This document shows positions 42,784 to 52,853 of a DNA stretch of 64,000 nucleotides, piece after piece; position 1 is the first letter of the stretch; every line of letters starts with the position of its first letter. The notes under the pieces are model-generated. The model was given only the letters and a program-made list of their open reading frames with translations. It made no database searches and was not told the origin of the DNA. This stretch comes from an uncultured Roseburia sp. (GTDB taxonomy: Bacteria; Bacillota; Clostridia; Lachnospirales; Lachnospiraceae). The stretch covers positions 1-64,000 of the forward strand of contig CANRYS010000013.1 in assembly GCA_947644305.1 (NCBI GenBank), in the 5' to 3' direction. The translations under genes were made by a program, and so were the position numbers.

Positions 42784-44115
42784 ATGAAGATTCAGTTATC
42801 GGAACATTTTACTTATAAAAAATTACTGCGCTTTGTTCTGCCTTCTATCGTAATGATGATATTTACGTCAATTTATGGTGTGGTAGATGGCCTTTTTGTG
42901 TCAAATTATGTGGGAAAGACCGCCTTTGCGGCGGTGAATCTGGTCATGCCATTGCTGATGATGCTCAGTGCTCTTGGGTTTATGATGGGAACCGGAGGAA
43001 GTGCCATCGTGGCCAAAACGCTAGGACAGGGGGATAAAGAAAGGGCGAACCGCTATTTTTCCATGATGGTGTATGTGACTGTGGTGGGAGGCGTAGTTTT
43101 AACTGTGCTGGGCCTGGTTTTTCTGCGTCCCATCGTGATTGCCCTGGGAGCGGAGGGAGAGATGATCGGTGAGTGCCTGATCTATGGAAGGATCAGTCTG
43201 GCTTCTCTGACGTTTTTTATGGTTCAGAATGTGTTTCAGAGTTTCTTTGTAGCAGCCGAAAAACCTCATATGGGATTGGGAGTTATGGTGGCGGCGGGAG
43301 TGACCAATATGGTATTGGATTATCTCTTCATCGTGGTGCTGGGCTGGGGCATCGCAGGCGCAGCGGCGGCGACAGCAGCCGGGGAGACCGTGGGAGGTAT
43401 CGTTCCTCTAATCTACTTTTCCAAGAAAAATACCAGTCTTCTCCGACTGACAAAGACAAAGATAAAAGGGAAGATTCTGCTAAAAGCCTGCACCAACGGT
43501 TCTTCCGAGTTGATGACAAATCTTTCTATGTCTCTTGTGAATATGCTCTATAATATGCAATTGATGAAATTGGCGGGAGAGGATGGAGTGGCAGCTTATG
43601 GTGTGATCATGTATATAAACTTTATTTTCTTGGCAACCTTTATCGGATATTCCATCGGCAGTGCCCCCATCGTGGGATACCACTTTGGCGCCCAGAACCA
43701 CAATGAGCTGAAAAATCTGTTTCGGAAGAGTATGAGGCTGATTGGAGGCTGGGGAGTGCTGCTTATGCTCTTAGCGTCTGTGCTTTCTGGTCCTCTGGCG
43801 CAGTTTTTTGTCGGTTATGATGCAGAGCTTCTGGCGATGACCAGTCATGGTCTCAGGCTGTATGCCCTGGCGTTTTTGGTGAGTGGCTTTAACATCTATG
43901 GATCTGCCTTCTTTACGGCACTGAACAATGGGCTGGTTTCGGCGGTTATTTCATTCTTAAGGACATTGGTATTCCAGATGGCAGCGGTGTTGATCCTGCC
44001 GAGATTGCTGGGACTCAATGGAATCTGGCTGGCGATCCTAGTGGCAGAGCTGCTGGCATTGGGGGTGACGCTCCATTTCTTTATACGGAAGAAAAAGGTG
44101 TATCATTATCTGTAA
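42784..44115 (+). CDS. MATE-family efflux transporter
   Basis: 443 residues with 12 membrane segments in two similar halves. FTSIYGVVDGLFVSNYVGKT and the second-half GYSIGSAPIVGYHFGAQN are MATE signatures of the MepA/DinF-like group. It exports cationic compounds using a sodium or proton gradient. It is co-transcribed with the MarR regulator. Confidence 0.92.
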   Translation: MKIQLSEHFTYKKLLRFVLPSIVMMIFTSIYGVVDGLFVSNYVGKTAFAAVNLVMPLLMMLSALGFMMGTGGSAIVAKTLGQGDKERANRYFSMMVYVTVVGGVVLTVLGLVFLRPIVIALGAEGEMIGECLIYGRISLASLTFFMVQNVFQSFFVAAEKPHMGLGVMVAAGVTNMVLDYLFIVVLGWGIAGAAAATAAGETVGGIVPLIYFSKKNTSLLRLTKTKIKGKILLKACTNGSSELMTNLSMSLVNMLYNMQLMKLAGEDGVAAYGVIMYINFIFLATFIGYSIGSAPIVGYHFGAQNHNELKNLFRKSMRLIGGWGVLLMLLASVLSGPLAQFFVGYDAELLAMTSHGLRLYALAFLVSGFNIYGSAFFTALNNGLVSAVISFLRTLVFQMAAVLILPRLLGLNGIWLAILVAELLALGVTLHFFIRKKKVYHYL

Positions 44116-44203
44116 GTCTGGTTAAAAACAGCCAGTAAGGTAAAAGTTCTCCTTGAAAAAAAACGCATGTTCCGTTACAATATTGATTTGGAAACCTTGA
44201 CGG

Positions 44204-44235
44204 ACACCCGCCAGTTGCCTGGCGGGTGTTTGTTA
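44204..44235 (+). terminator. Terminator of the marR-mate operon
   Basis: ACACCCGCCAG / CTGGCGGGTGT with a TTGC loop, then TTTGTT. Confidence 0.85.
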
Positions 44236-44312
44236 GCTCAAATTTGCGTGACGCTTGTGGTTTGTGTCACTGAGCTGGGTGAGGAGCATTGTTTTTTGAA
44301 AGGATGTAATGA

Positions 44313-46241
44313 ATGGATAAATATGATGGAAGCCAGATCGTGATATTAGAGGGATTGGAAGCAGTGAGAAAGCGCCCTGGAATGTATATTGGAAGTACGG
44401 GGACAAGGGGACTTCATCACTTGATCTGGGAGATTCTAGATAACGGCATCGATGAGCATCTTGCCGGGTTTTGCTCAGAGATACATATTACTCTGACGAA
44501 GGATGGTGGGGTCTCTGTAGAGGATAACGGCCGGGGGGTGCCAGTAGATATTCATCCCACGAAAAAGATTCCAACGGTCCGGGTGGTGTATACGATTCTC
44601 CACGCTGGCGGCAAATTTAACAATAGTGTATACAAAGTGTCTGGGGGACTTCACGGTGTAGGGGCATCGGTGGTCAATGCGCTGTCTAAGAGCATGACAG
44701 TGGAAGTCAGGAAGGATGGCAAGGTATACCGAGATGAGTACAGAGACGGGGGAAAACCAGCGGTCGAGTTAGACCATGGACAACTTCCGGTGGCAGGAAA
44801 GTGTACGAAAAATGATACGGGGACAAAGGTGACCTTTTATCCAGATGATACCATATTTGAAACCGTTGAATTTAAGCCGGAGACCATCAAAAAGAAGCTA
44901 AAAGAGATCGCCTACCTAAATAAAAATCTCAAGATCATTTTTACGGATGAACACACCGGTGAAAGTGCTGTGTTTCAGGAAGAATTTGGAATCCGGAGCT
45001 ATGTCAGTTACATTAACCGTGACATAACACCTCTGCATAAAGATGTTATTTATGTTGAGGGGACCAGCGGAGAGATCGAGGTGGAGGTGGCATTTCAGTA
45101 TGTAAATACCTTTACGGAGCAGATCAATTCCTATTGTAATCGCATCAATGTGACAGACGGGGGAACGCTGGTGACCGGATTTAAGATGGCGCTGACCCGC
45201 GTGATGAATCAGTACGCCAGAGAACTTGGGTTCCTGAAAAACAACGAAGAAAATTACGATGGCAAAGATATCCGCAATGGCCTGGTGGCCATCGTCTCCA
45301 TCAAGCATCCAGATCCCCAGTTTGAGAGCCAGACGAAAAATAAACTGGGAAATACCGATGCGAAGACGGCGGTGGACGACGTGTTTAGCCAGGAGATACA
45401 GCGATATTTTGATAAAAATGTAGAGGTGCTGAAAACCATCCTGGAGAATGTCCGCAAATCCTTTAAAGCTAGAACTGCCAGTGATAAGGCGAGACGCTCT
45501 GTATTAAAGGAACTGATGAATGTGGACACGAAGAGCAAGCTTGCTGCCTGTTCATCCAAAAAGCCAGAGGAGTGCGAGATCTATATCGTGGAGGGAGACT
45601 CTGCTGGCGGCACTGTCAAAACGGCGAGAAACCGGAGGACCCAGGCGGTGCTGCCGCTGCGGGGAAAGATCCTGAATGTGGAGAAGGCGCCGTTGGAAAA
45701 AATATTATTAAATAATGAGATTAAGTCGATGATCGCATCCTTTGGCTGCGGGATCGGGGATGATTTTGATATAAATAAACTACGGTATGACAAAATTATC
45801 ATCCTAACAGATGCCGATGTGGATGGTGCCCATATCAGCACACTACTGCTGACATTCTTTTACCGGTTTATGCCGGAGCTGATCTATCAGGGCAAGGTGT
45901 ACCGGGGACTGCCTCCTCTATATAAGGTAGATTATGAGGCTGTGGAAAAGAAAAAGAAAGTAAAAAAGAGCGAATACCTGTTTAATGATTTTGAGCTGGA
46001 CAAGTTCCGAAAGACAGGAAAGAAGATCCAGGGCCTGCAGCGCTATAAAGGTCTGGGAGAGATGGATGATGTACAGCTCTGGGAGACCACACTGGATCCT
46101 GACAGCCGGGTACTTGCCCAGGTATCCATCAGTGATACCGTGGAGGCAGATGAGGTCACCGATGTACTAATGGGAAGCAATGTCCCGCCCAGGCGACAGT
46201 TTATCATGGAAGAAGCGCGGTATGCGAATGTTGATATATAA
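44313..46241 (+). CDS. parE: Type IIA topoisomerase, ATPase subunit (ParE/GyrB-like)
   Basis: 642 residues. Motifs in order: EILDNGIDEHLAG (ATP-binding Glu and Asn; the usual Ser is Gly), GGLHGVGASVVNALS, the toprim EGDSAGGTVKTARNRRTQAV, PLRGKILNVEKA and DADVDGAHI. The length lacks the insert of Gram-negative GyrB. It overlaps no other gene but precedes the A subunit by 18 bases. As the partner lacks a GyrA box, topoisomerase IV is more likely than gyrase. Confidence 0.82.
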   Translation: MDKYDGSQIVILEGLEAVRKRPGMYIGSTGTRGLHHLIWEILDNGIDEHLAGFCSEIHITLTKDGGVSVEDNGRGVPVDIHPTKKIPTVRVVYTILHAGGKFNNSVYKVSGGLHGVGASVVNALSKSMTVEVRKDGKVYRDEYRDGGKPAVELDHGQLPVAGKCTKNDTGTKVTFYPDDTIFETVEFKPETIKKKLKEIAYLNKNLKIIFTDEHTGESAVFQEEFGIRSYVSYINRDITPLHKDVIYVEGTSGEIEVEVAFQYVNTFTEQINSYCNRINVTDGGTLVTGFKMALTRVMNQYARELGFLKNNEENYDGKDIRNGLVAIVSIKHPDPQFESQTKNKLGNTDAKTAVDDVFSQEIQRYFDKNVEVLKTILENVRKSFKARTASDKARRSVLKELMNVDTKSKLAACSSKKPEECEIYIVEGDSAGGTVKTARNRRTQAVLPLRGKILNVEKAPLEKILLNNEIKSMIASFGCGIGDDFDINKLRYDKIIILTDADVDGAHISTLLLTFFYRFMPELIYQGKVYRGLPPLYKVDYEAVEKKKKVKKSEYLFNDFELDKFRKTGKKIQGLQRYKGLGEMDDVQLWETTLDPDSRVLAQVSISDTVEADEVTDVLMGSNVPPRRQFIMEEARYANVDI

Positions 46242-46259
46242 CATTGATTGGAGGAGACT

Positions 46260-48512
46260 ATGAGTCAGCCGAAAGAGAATATCATACAGTTGGATTTTGC
46301 GGAGGAGATGAAAACCTCCTACCGGGATTACGCCGTCAGTGTCATCGTATCACGTGCGCTGCCGGATGTCCGGGACGGATTAAAGCCAGTACAGAGAAGG
46401 ATCTTATATGCCATGAAAGAGCTGGGGCTTTCTCCAGATAAACCGCACCGGAAAAGTGCCCGTATCGTCGGAGATACCATGGGTAAATACCATCCCCATG
46501 GGGACAGCTCGATCTACGATGCACTGGTTCATATGACCGAGGAGTATTCCCTGAATGTACCCCTGGTGGACGGACACGGAAATTTTGGTTCCATAGACGG
46601 AGACGGGGCAGCGGCTATGCGTTATACGGAGGCGAGGCTTTCCAAGGCTGCCACGACCATGCTGGACAATCTGGAAAAGGGGCTGGTGGAGTTCCATCCG
46701 AACTTTGATGAAAGCGAAAAAGAGCCGGTGGTACTTCCGGCGATGATCCCCAACCTTCTGATCAATGGAACGACCGGGATCGCTGTCGGTATGGCGACCA
46801 ATATCCCACCCCATAATCCAGGGGAGGTGATCGATGCGGTCATCGCCTGTATGGACCGTCCGGGCATTTCTATTCAGAAACTGATGGATTATGTGCCGGC
46901 GCCGGATTTCCCCACGGGAGGCATAATTACCAATACTGCGGAGCTGTCTTCGATCTATGAGACCGGAGAGGGCCGGATCAAGCTGCGTGCCAGAACGGAG
47001 ATCGAAAAGGGCGACAATGGGCGGACCAATATCGTGATCACAGAGATTCCATATACGGTATCCGGCAATAAAACCAAACTGGTGGAGACACTTTCCTCTC
47101 TTGTCAAGGACAAGGTATTCGATGAGATTTATGATGTCAGGGATGAGTCCTCCAAAGAGGGAATCCGCATTGTGATCGAGGTGAAAAAGGACCGTGACAT
47201 CGAAAATTTATTAAACGGCCTGTATAAGAAGACACAGATGGAGGATACCTACGGCGTCAATCTGCTGGCGATCTCCAGCGGCCAGCCTAAATTATTCAAT
47301 CTGAAATCTATGATCGAGGAGTTTATCCTGTTTCAGGAGGACTTATATACCAGAGAGTATCGTTTCCTGTTAGAGAAGGCAAAAAAACGCCTGGAGATCG
47401 TCGAGGGGCTAATGAAGGCCACAGACGTCATAGACTTGATCATTGAGATTCTCCGGGGCAGTTCTTCTGTAAAGCAGGCAAAGGCATGCCTGATCGAAGG
47501 AATCACAAAGGATATTCAATTTAAAAGTGCGGCTTCCGAAAAGCAGGCGGCAACGCTTTTATTTACGGAAGTGCAGGCGGATGCCATCCTTGCTATGCCG
47601 CTGAGCAAGCTGATCGGCCTGGAGATTCTAAAGCTTCACGAGGAAAATGAATCTCTGCTGGCAAACATTGAACAGTATGAGAAAGTGTTGGGGAACACGA
47701 AAGAACTTTACAAGGTTATCAAGACAAGGCTGCGGGAATTTAAGAAAGCTTTTGGAAGACCGCGCCGTACAGAACTTCTCGATGTGGTGGCAAAGGCCTA
47801 TGTAGAGGAGATCAAGATCGAGGATATCTATGTGTGCATCGACCGCTTTGGATACACCAAATCCATGGATGAAGGGGCATTTTCCAGGGCGTCGGAGGAG
47901 GCGAAGGGAGAGTATCCTCATATTATAAAAATGAAAAACACGGACAAGCTGTGCCTGTTTACCAATCAGGGAAATATGCACCAGATCAAGGCAGAGAAGA
48001 TTCCCCGGTGTAAGATGAAGGACAAAGGAACTCTGGTGCACAGCCTGTGCAGGATGTCCAATGATGAAGATGCCCTTTTGTATATTTCTTTTGAGGATCT
48101 GTTTGAGTCCATGCTTTTCTTTGCCACGGGAAGCGGTTATGTGAAGCTGGTGTCCGGCGCCGAATTTGAGACCAACCGCCTTCAGGTGGCGGCAACTAAG
48201 CTAGATCCAGAAGACAAGGTGACAGGGGTGATCTCGCTGTCCGCTACGGATGTGTTAGAAGGGAATAAAAAAGTAATTCTGCTCACCGGGAACGGTTTAT
48301 CTCTGGGATTTCCTTTGAGTGAGGTCAGTGAATTTAAGAAAACCAGTCGGGGAGTAAAAGGAATTGCATTGGACAAGGGCGACAGTCTCGTGTTTTCTAC
48401 GATTGTAGATGTAAATACAGAGACCTTTGAGTACGATGGCAAAACCCTGAATGCCAAGAAGGTGAGAAACCGAAAGAGAGCGGCGAAGGGACAGAGAGCG
48501 ACATTGGAATAG
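46260..48512 (+). CDS. parC: Type IIA topoisomerase, cleavage subunit (ParC/GyrA-like)
   Basis: 750 residues. [20 protein letters not shown] and [11 protein letters not shown] hold the catalytic Tyr at residue 122. The C-terminal beta-pinwheel (about 500-740) contains [10 protein letters not shown] but no QRRGGKG GyrA box, favouring a decatenating role. ATG 46260 follows GGAGGAGAC; the in-frame TTG at 46248 is less likely. A long terminator ends the operon. Confidence 0.85.
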   Translation: MSQPKENIIQLDFAEEMKTSYRDYAVSVIVSRALPDVRDGLKPVQRRILYAMKELGLSPDKPHRKSARIVGDTMGKYHPHGDSSIYDALVHMTEEYSLNVPLVDGHGNFGSIDGDGAAAMRYTEARLSKAATTMLDNLEKGLVEFHPNFDESEKEPVVLPAMIPNLLINGTTGIAVGMATNIPPHNPGEVIDAVIACMDRPGISIQKLMDYVPAPDFPTGGIITNTAELSSIYETGEGRIKLRARTEIEKGDNGRTNIVITEIPYTVSGNKTKLVETLSSLVKDKVFDEIYDVRDESSKEGIRIVIEVKKDRDIENLLNGLYKKTQMEDTYGVNLLAISSGQPKLFNLKSMIEEFILFQEDLYTREYRFLLEKAKKRLEIVEGLMKATDVIDLIIEILRGSSSVKQAKACLIEGITKDIQFKSAASEKQAATLLFTEVQADAILAMPLSKLIGLEILKLHEENESLLANIEQYEKVLGNTKELYKVIKTRLREFKKAFGRPRRTELLDVVAKAYVEEIKIEDIYVCIDRFGYTKSMDEGAFSRASEEAKGEYPHIIKMKNTDKLCLFTNQGNMHQIKAEKIPRCKMKDKGTLVHSLCRMSNDEDALLYISFEDLFESMLFFATGSGYVKLVSGAEFETNRLQVAATKLDPEDKVTGVISLSATDVLEGNKKVILLTGNGLSLGFPLSEVSEFKKTSRGVKGIALDKGDSLVFSTIVDVNTETFEYDGKTLNAKKVRNRKRAAKGQRATLE

Positions 48513-48538
48513 GGAAATTAATGGATTTGACCACGTGT

Positions 48539-48587
48539 CTGAAAAGAAGCAAGAAAAAATTTTTGTTTTTTTCTTGCTTCTTTTCAG
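48539..48587 (+). terminator. Terminator after parC
   Basis: Perfect 21-base arms (48539-48559 and 48567-48587) rich in A on the left and T on the right. The right arm also carries the -35 box of the next promoter. Confidence 0.9.
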
Positions 48588-48602
48588 ATTTACTGGTATA
48601 AT
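48574..48602 (+). promoter_or_regulatory. Promoter of the Panacea module
   Basis: TTGCTT (48574-48579) and TATAAT (48597-48602), spacer 17. The -35 box lies in the 3' arm of the parC terminator. Confidence 0.55.
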
Positions 48603-48605
48603 AGA

Positions 48606-48658
48606 ATAAAACATATGTTCTCTTTTTCTTGGTTCGGTTTTACACGATAAAACATATG
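48606..48658 (+). repeat. 12-bp direct repeat in the Panacea leader
   Basis: ATAAAACATATG at 48606-48617 and 48647-48658, 41 bases apart (about four helix turns), each with an ACATATG core. Position at and after the transcript start suggests an autoregulatory binding site. Confidence 0.5.
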
Positions 48659-48704
48659 ATTATATAAGTTATGTACTGATTTTGGTATGTTTGGAGGGAT
48701 GAAC

Positions 48705-49127
48705 ATGTATAAAGCAATTGATTTGTCAAAGTATATTGTTTCTAAGTGTGTGCGGGATAATATTCCAATTAGTAATTTGCAGCTCCAAAAAATTTTATAT
48801 TACATTCAAAGAGAGTTTTTGAATCACAAGAGCCAGGCATTTTCTGATGATATTGAAGCATGGCAGTTTGGTCCTGTAGTACCCAATGTGTATTATTTCT
48901 TTTGTGGTTTTGGCGCAATGCCGATTTTTAGGACGTATGATAATATCAGCGTGTGCGGGACTGATTTGTCAAAAGTAGATGCTATAGTGGAAGAGAAAAG
49001 AATATTAGATCCCTGGATTCTGGTAAGCGATACCCATAAACCAGAAGGTGCATGGGCAACAGTGTACAAAAATGGATCTGGAAATCATAAGGTAATTCCT
49101 TTACAACTCATTAAGGCGGTGGGGTAG
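48705..49127 (+). CDS. Panacea/DUF4065 domain protein (SocA-like)
   Basis: 140 residues. NLQLQKILYYIQREFL and FSDDIEAWQFGPVVPNVYYF are the conserved core of the DUF4065 (Panacea, SocA) family. Members neutralise many unrelated toxins as PanA antitoxins or act as proteolytic adaptors. ATG 48705 is 7 bases after TGGAGGG; two upstream in-frame ATGs have no such spacing. Its stop overlaps the following gene start region (TAGTGATG), so the two are coupled. Confidence 0.85.
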   Translation: MYKAIDLSKYIVSKCVRDNIPISNLQLQKILYYIQREFLNHKSQAFSDDIEAWQFGPVVPNVYYFFCGFGAMPIFRTYDNISVCGTDLSKVDAIVEEKRILDPWILVSDTHKPEGAWATVYKNGSGNHKVIPLQLIKAVG

Positions 49128-49129
49128 TG

Positions 49130-49981
49130 ATGGATACACACAGAGAGAAAAAATTAAGAAGAGAGTTTTGTGATATTTTGTTTGAACTTTCAAAATCACA
49201 AGAATTATTTCAGGATGTTCATATTCGGGTTAGCATATATAAACGTTTGGAAAATCTTTATGGTTCAACCAAACCAAATGAATCCTTTAGACATTTTTAT
49301 TCTGATATTTTTTCTGTGCTGACGCAGATACAACAGGATTCGTCTCTGGGAGATATTAATATACTTGGGCAAAATCTGGATATAATCAGAAATGGATATA
49401 AGCCACAAAATAAAGATGATAATGGAAGAATTATAGATGTAAGTGATTCGATCAAAAAGCTATATGACCATGTGAATCTAGATATTGCAAGAATTTTATA
49501 TTCGGATGCGGCAGATCGCAGGATTTTAGGTGAAGAATCTATCGTTGAACTACAGACAAAAGTCAACGAGATCAGCTATGGTATCAAAGAGGCGAAAGAA
49601 TTACAGACTATTACAGAAGACAAAATACAAAACCAACAAAAAGAATATATTGCTATTTTGGGGATTTTTTCTTCTGTGGTACTTACTTTTACTGCTGGTA
49701 TAGCATTTTCGACTTCAGTATTAAACAATATTGCTGCAGCTAGTATCTATAGGACTGTTTTGATTTCGCTGATTATTGGAATTGTGCTCATTAATGTTAT
49801 TTTTGGGTTATTGTTTTATATTAATAAGTTGATCTGTAATGAGGAAAAAATAAAACCGCTTATTATTTCTAATATGATTCTTTTATTTATGATATTATGC
49901 ACAATAGTTGCCTGGTACTTTGGAAGCGTAGAGACAAGAAATCATAGAGTCTTTGTCAATGAAATAAGTTGGATGGTTTGA
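49130..49981 (+). CDS. Membrane protein, putative effector partner
   Basis: 283 residues, family not recognised. Residues 1-145 are soluble and charged, about 145-180 likely form a coiled coil (VNEISYGIKEAKELQTITED), and three hydrophobic segments follow (about 185-205, 210-235 and 245-268) before a short tail. With a Panacea gene directly upstream and overlapping signals, it could be a membrane-acting toxin or abortive-infection effector, but it is much longer than the small membrane toxins known with Panacea antitoxins. AT-rich, unlike its neighbours. Confidence 0.65.
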   Translation: MDTHREKKLRREFCDILFELSKSQELFQDVHIRVSIYKRLENLYGSTKPNESFRHFYSDIFSVLTQIQQDSSLGDINILGQNLDIIRNGYKPQNKDDNGRIIDVSDSIKKLYDHVNLDIARILYSDAADRRILGEESIVELQTKVNEISYGIKEAKELQTITEDKIQNQQKEYIAILGIFSSVVLTFTAGIAFSTSVLNNIAAASIYRTVLISLIIGIVLINVIFGLLFYINKLICNEEKIKPLIISNMILLFMILCTIVAWYFGSVETRNHRVFVNEISWMV

Positions 49982-50065
49982 ATCTGTTTCAATACAAATT
50001 ATCTCAAACAACTGGACCGCTTATATTGTTTGGTGTGGCTGTATGAGATAAATTTTTTTTAAGGG

Positions 50066-50093
50066 TTAAGGTGTTCCTGTAATCGTCCGATAC
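50066..50093 (+). promoter_or_regulatory. Sigma-28 promoter of flgM
   Basis: GGGTTAAG (50063-50070) with TAAG as -35, 15 bases, then TCCGATAC (50086-50093). Same pattern as the sites at 57048 and 63940. Confidence 0.7.
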
Positions 50094-50137
50094 ATATTGT
50101 AAGAAACGTTAAAAGATTTATTTAGGTGGTGAAGAGT

Positions 50138-50407
50138 ATGAGAATTGACGCATATATGCAGGTAAATCAGCTCTATAAGGCAGGTAAACCGAGATCTTCT
50201 GCGAAATCTTCCAGGTTGGATTCGACAGACAGTTTGGAGATATCCAGCATCGGAAAAGATTATCAGGTCGCCAGAAAAGCTGTGTCGGAACATTCTGATA
50301 TAAGGGAAGAAAAGGTTCAGGATATTATGGACCGGATGAAAGCTGGAACCTACAATGTATCCATAGAGGATGTGGCAGACAAGCTTGCGGACCGTCTGCT
50401 TGGATAA
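50138..50407 (+). CDS. flgM: Anti-sigma-28 factor
   Basis: 89 residues. The N-terminus is disordered and basic; the C-terminal half, VSEHSDIREEKVQDIMDRMK and YNVSIEDVADKLADRLL, is the sigma-binding helix pair. FlgM holds sigma-28 inactive until the hook is complete. TAGGTGG precedes ATG 50138. A sigma-28 type promoter lies upstream, giving feedback. Confidence 0.9.
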   Translation: MRIDAYMQVNQLYKAGKPRSSAKSSRLDSTDSLEISSIGKDYQVARKAVSEHSDIREEKVQDIMDRMKAGTYNVSIEDVADKLADRLLG

Positions 50408-50425
50408 CGAACGGGAGGTTTTCCT

Positions 50426-50941
50426 TTGGCGAGCTTAATAGAAGAATTGATTGGAACTCTTGACCGGGAAGAAAAGATTTATGCCAATCTGATACCGGTT
50501 CAGGAAGAGAAGATAAGGGCGATTGTGGCGAATGATCTGGAGGCTATGGGGCGTCTGTCTGGTGAGGAGCAGAAGATGATGGACGAAGTCGGAAATCTCG
50601 AGGCCAAGCGGATACGAGTGACAGAAGACATCGCTACTGTTCTGGGAAAGACTTCGGGGGATATGAATTTGGAGCAGATCATCCGAGCTCTTGGCAAACA
50701 GCCCGATGAACAAAAGAAATTACAGCGCCTGCATGACAAGCTGAGACGGACCATGGCGCGGCTGCAGGAACTGAATACTCAGAATAAAGAGTTATTAACG
50801 CAGGCATTAGAAATGGTAGAATATAATATGAATGTGATAAGAAGTACACGGATGTCTTCGGGAAGCAGTAATTATTCAAGTGACGCTGCACAGGTGGATA
50901 TGCCCGCCTATGGAGCAGGGAGCTTTGATGCGAAGCAGTGA
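50426..50941 (+). CDS. flgN: Flagellar chaperone for FlgK and FlgL
   Basis: 171 residues, mostly helical. LIEELIGTLDREEKIYANLI and KIRAIVANDLEAMGRLSGEE match the FlgN family start. It keeps the hook-associated proteins export-ready. The start is TTG 50426, 8 bases after GGGAGG. It lies between flgM and the two flgK genes, as expected. Confidence 0.88.
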   Translation: MASLIEELIGTLDREEKIYANLIPVQEEKIRAIVANDLEAMGRLSGEEQKMMDEVGNLEAKRIRVTEDIATVLGKTSGDMNLEQIIRALGKQPDEQKKLQRLHDKLRRTMARLQELNTQNKELLTQALEMVEYNMNVIRSTRMSSGSSNYSSDAAQVDMPAYGAGSFDAKQ

Positions 50942-51055
50942 TAGATCGTTTGCAGCATCAAAGATTCCCTGCGGCAGATGTATCGCTGGGTGCCCACATT
51001 TGTGTGCTTCTTTTATTTTGTAAATAAATTATAGTTGGAAAAGAGGAAAGATCGT

Positions 51056-52837
51056 ATGGGAAATCTATTTGCGAGTTTTAATACGGGTGTCTCTGGACTG
51101 CATTCGGCTCAGACATCCATGAATACAGCGGGCCACAACCTTGCGAATGCGACTACGCCAGGGCATACAAGACAGCAGGCTGTTGTGACAGATGCGTTTT
51201 ATTCGTCCAGGTATGGGGCGTACTCCAACAAGATACAGGTTGGTCTCGGAACGAACGTAGTAAAGATTCGACAGATACGCAACACATTTTTGGATGATCA
51301 ATACCGGCTTCAGGTAGGGCGCCAGAGTTTTTATGAGGCGCAGTATGATGCGGTAATGGAGATGGAGGAGCTGTTTGGAGAGCTGGAAGCACAGGAGTTT
51401 CTTACCTCTATGACAGATTTGTGGAATGCAGTGCAGGAGTTGGCAAAAACACCTAATGATATTACCTGCCGTTCTGAATTGGTCTCTCAGGCGGCTCAGT
51501 TTACAGAGCGCGCGCAGGTCTTGCAGCAACAATTAAACGAATATCAGAAAAATATGAACGCTGAGGTGCAGAATCAGGTAGATGCGATCAACGATATCGT
51601 GTCTCAGATCCGGGATTATAATATGTTGATCCGTAAGTATGAGGCGACGGGAGAAAGTGCTAATGATTATCGTGATGCCAGAAATCTTCTTTTGGATCAG
51701 CTCGGCTCGATTATAACATTTAAGCCGATCGAAGAGAAAGACGGTACAATATCTATCTATACAGAAGGATCTTACCTGCTGGAAGGAAATCATCAGTATC
51801 GGTTGACTACAGCGTATGAAAGTTCCACTTCCAAACTGCTTAAGCCAGTATGGGAGACCGGTGAGGATTACTTTTTCCGTGGAGAACTGGCATACTCTCC
51901 TGAGACCAATACCGATGTGGGATCCCTCAGAGGACTTTTGGTGGCAAGAGGAAATCATGCCGCAGACTTTAGAGATTTGCCTGTGAAACCGGTGGAAGAA
52001 GACTTCATGGATGAATTTGGGACACTGGATGAAAGAGCATGGTTTAATGCCAATGAGAAATATAAAAAAGATGTAGAAGCGTATAATGAGTATGTTGAAC
52101 CTTCTATTGTGATGAAGGTTCAGGCGGAGTTTGACCAGCTTGTCAGAGGCGTTGCTATGATGATGAATGACACGCTCTGTCCGAACAAAGAACTGGAGCT
52201 GGCAGACGGGACGAAGATCAAGGTGCTGGATACCGATAAGGCTCCGATCGGTGACGATGCGAACGAGACGGTGGGAACAGAGCTTTTTATCCGACGGAAA
52301 ACGCCACGGTACACCGAAAAGACGGTGGAAGTCCTGAACGAAGACGGAACCACCAGTAGCATTAAGGTTTATCAATATAATGAAGAGGATGTTGAGGATC
52401 GTTACACCTTATATACCATCGATCAATTGGAGGTGAATCCAGAGCTTTTAAGGGATCCGTCTAAACTCCCATTGACAGCAAATCCGAATTCTGGTTTTGC
52501 GGATGGATTTACGCAGTTTATCTGTGCTGATCTGGCGGAAAAGTGGCAGAAAGATTTTTCTACGCTGGATCCCAATTCCATGACTACCTATAATTTTGCT
52601 GGATATTATGGAGCTCTGATAGGACAATTTTCTACCGATGGAAATGTGTGGATGGGAATTATAGAGAATCAGATCATCACAGTAAATTCCATAGAGGGTG
52701 AGAGACAGAATGTGATGGGAGTAGCCACTGACGAGGAACTGTCAGATTTGATCAAATTTCAGAAATGCTTTGACGCATCATCGAGATATATCACCGTTGT
52801 CGACGAGATGATCGAGCATCTGATAACCAGCTTATAG
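51056..52837 (+). CDS. flgK: Hook-associated protein 1, first copy
   Basis: 593 residues. SFNTGVSGLHSAQTSMNTAG then HNLANATTPGHTRQ is the D0 rod/hook motif; the C-terminal half-helix has EELSDLIKFQKCFDASSRYI and ends IEHLITSL. The middle is a variable domain facing outward. FlgK joins hook and filament. ATG 51056 has AAGAGGAAAG upstream. Confidence 0.88.
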   Translation: MGNLFASFNTGVSGLHSAQTSMNTAGHNLANATTPGHTRQQAVVTDAFYSSRYGAYSNKIQVGLGTNVVKIRQIRNTFLDDQYRLQVGRQSFYEAQYDAVMEMEELFGELEAQEFLTSMTDLWNAVQELAKTPNDITCRSELVSQAAQFTERAQVLQQQLNEYQKNMNAEVQNQVDAINDIVSQIRDYNMLIRKYEATGESANDYRDARNLLLDQLGSIITFKPIEEKDGTISIYTEGSYLLEGNHQYRLTTAYESSTSKLLKPVWETGEDYFFRGELAYSPETNTDVGSLRGLLVARGNHAADFRDLPVKPVEEDFMDEFGTLDERAWFNANEKYKKDVEAYNEYVEPSIVMKVQAEFDQLVRGVAMMMNDTLCPNKELELADGTKIKVLDTDKAPIGDDANETVGTELFIRRKTPRYTEKTVEVLNEDGTTSSIKVYQYNEEDVEDRYTLYTIDQLEVNPELLRDPSKLPLTANPNSGFADGFTQFICADLAEKWQKDFSTLDPNSMTTYNFAGYYGALIGQFSTDGNVWMGIIENQIITVNSIEGERQNVMGVATDEELSDLIKFQKCFDASSRYITVVDEMIEHLITSL

Positions 52838-52853
52838 GAATGGAGGAGAAGAA

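Noticed and set aside
44313-48512. The topoisomerase pair considered as gyrase (gyrB-gyrA)
   Set aside because: The A subunit lacks a GyrA box and is shorter; topoisomerase IV fits better, though gyrase cannot be fully excluded.
51533-52375. Long minus-strand frame inside the first flgK
   Set aside because: Shadow of a complete flgK gene with no start signal or motif.
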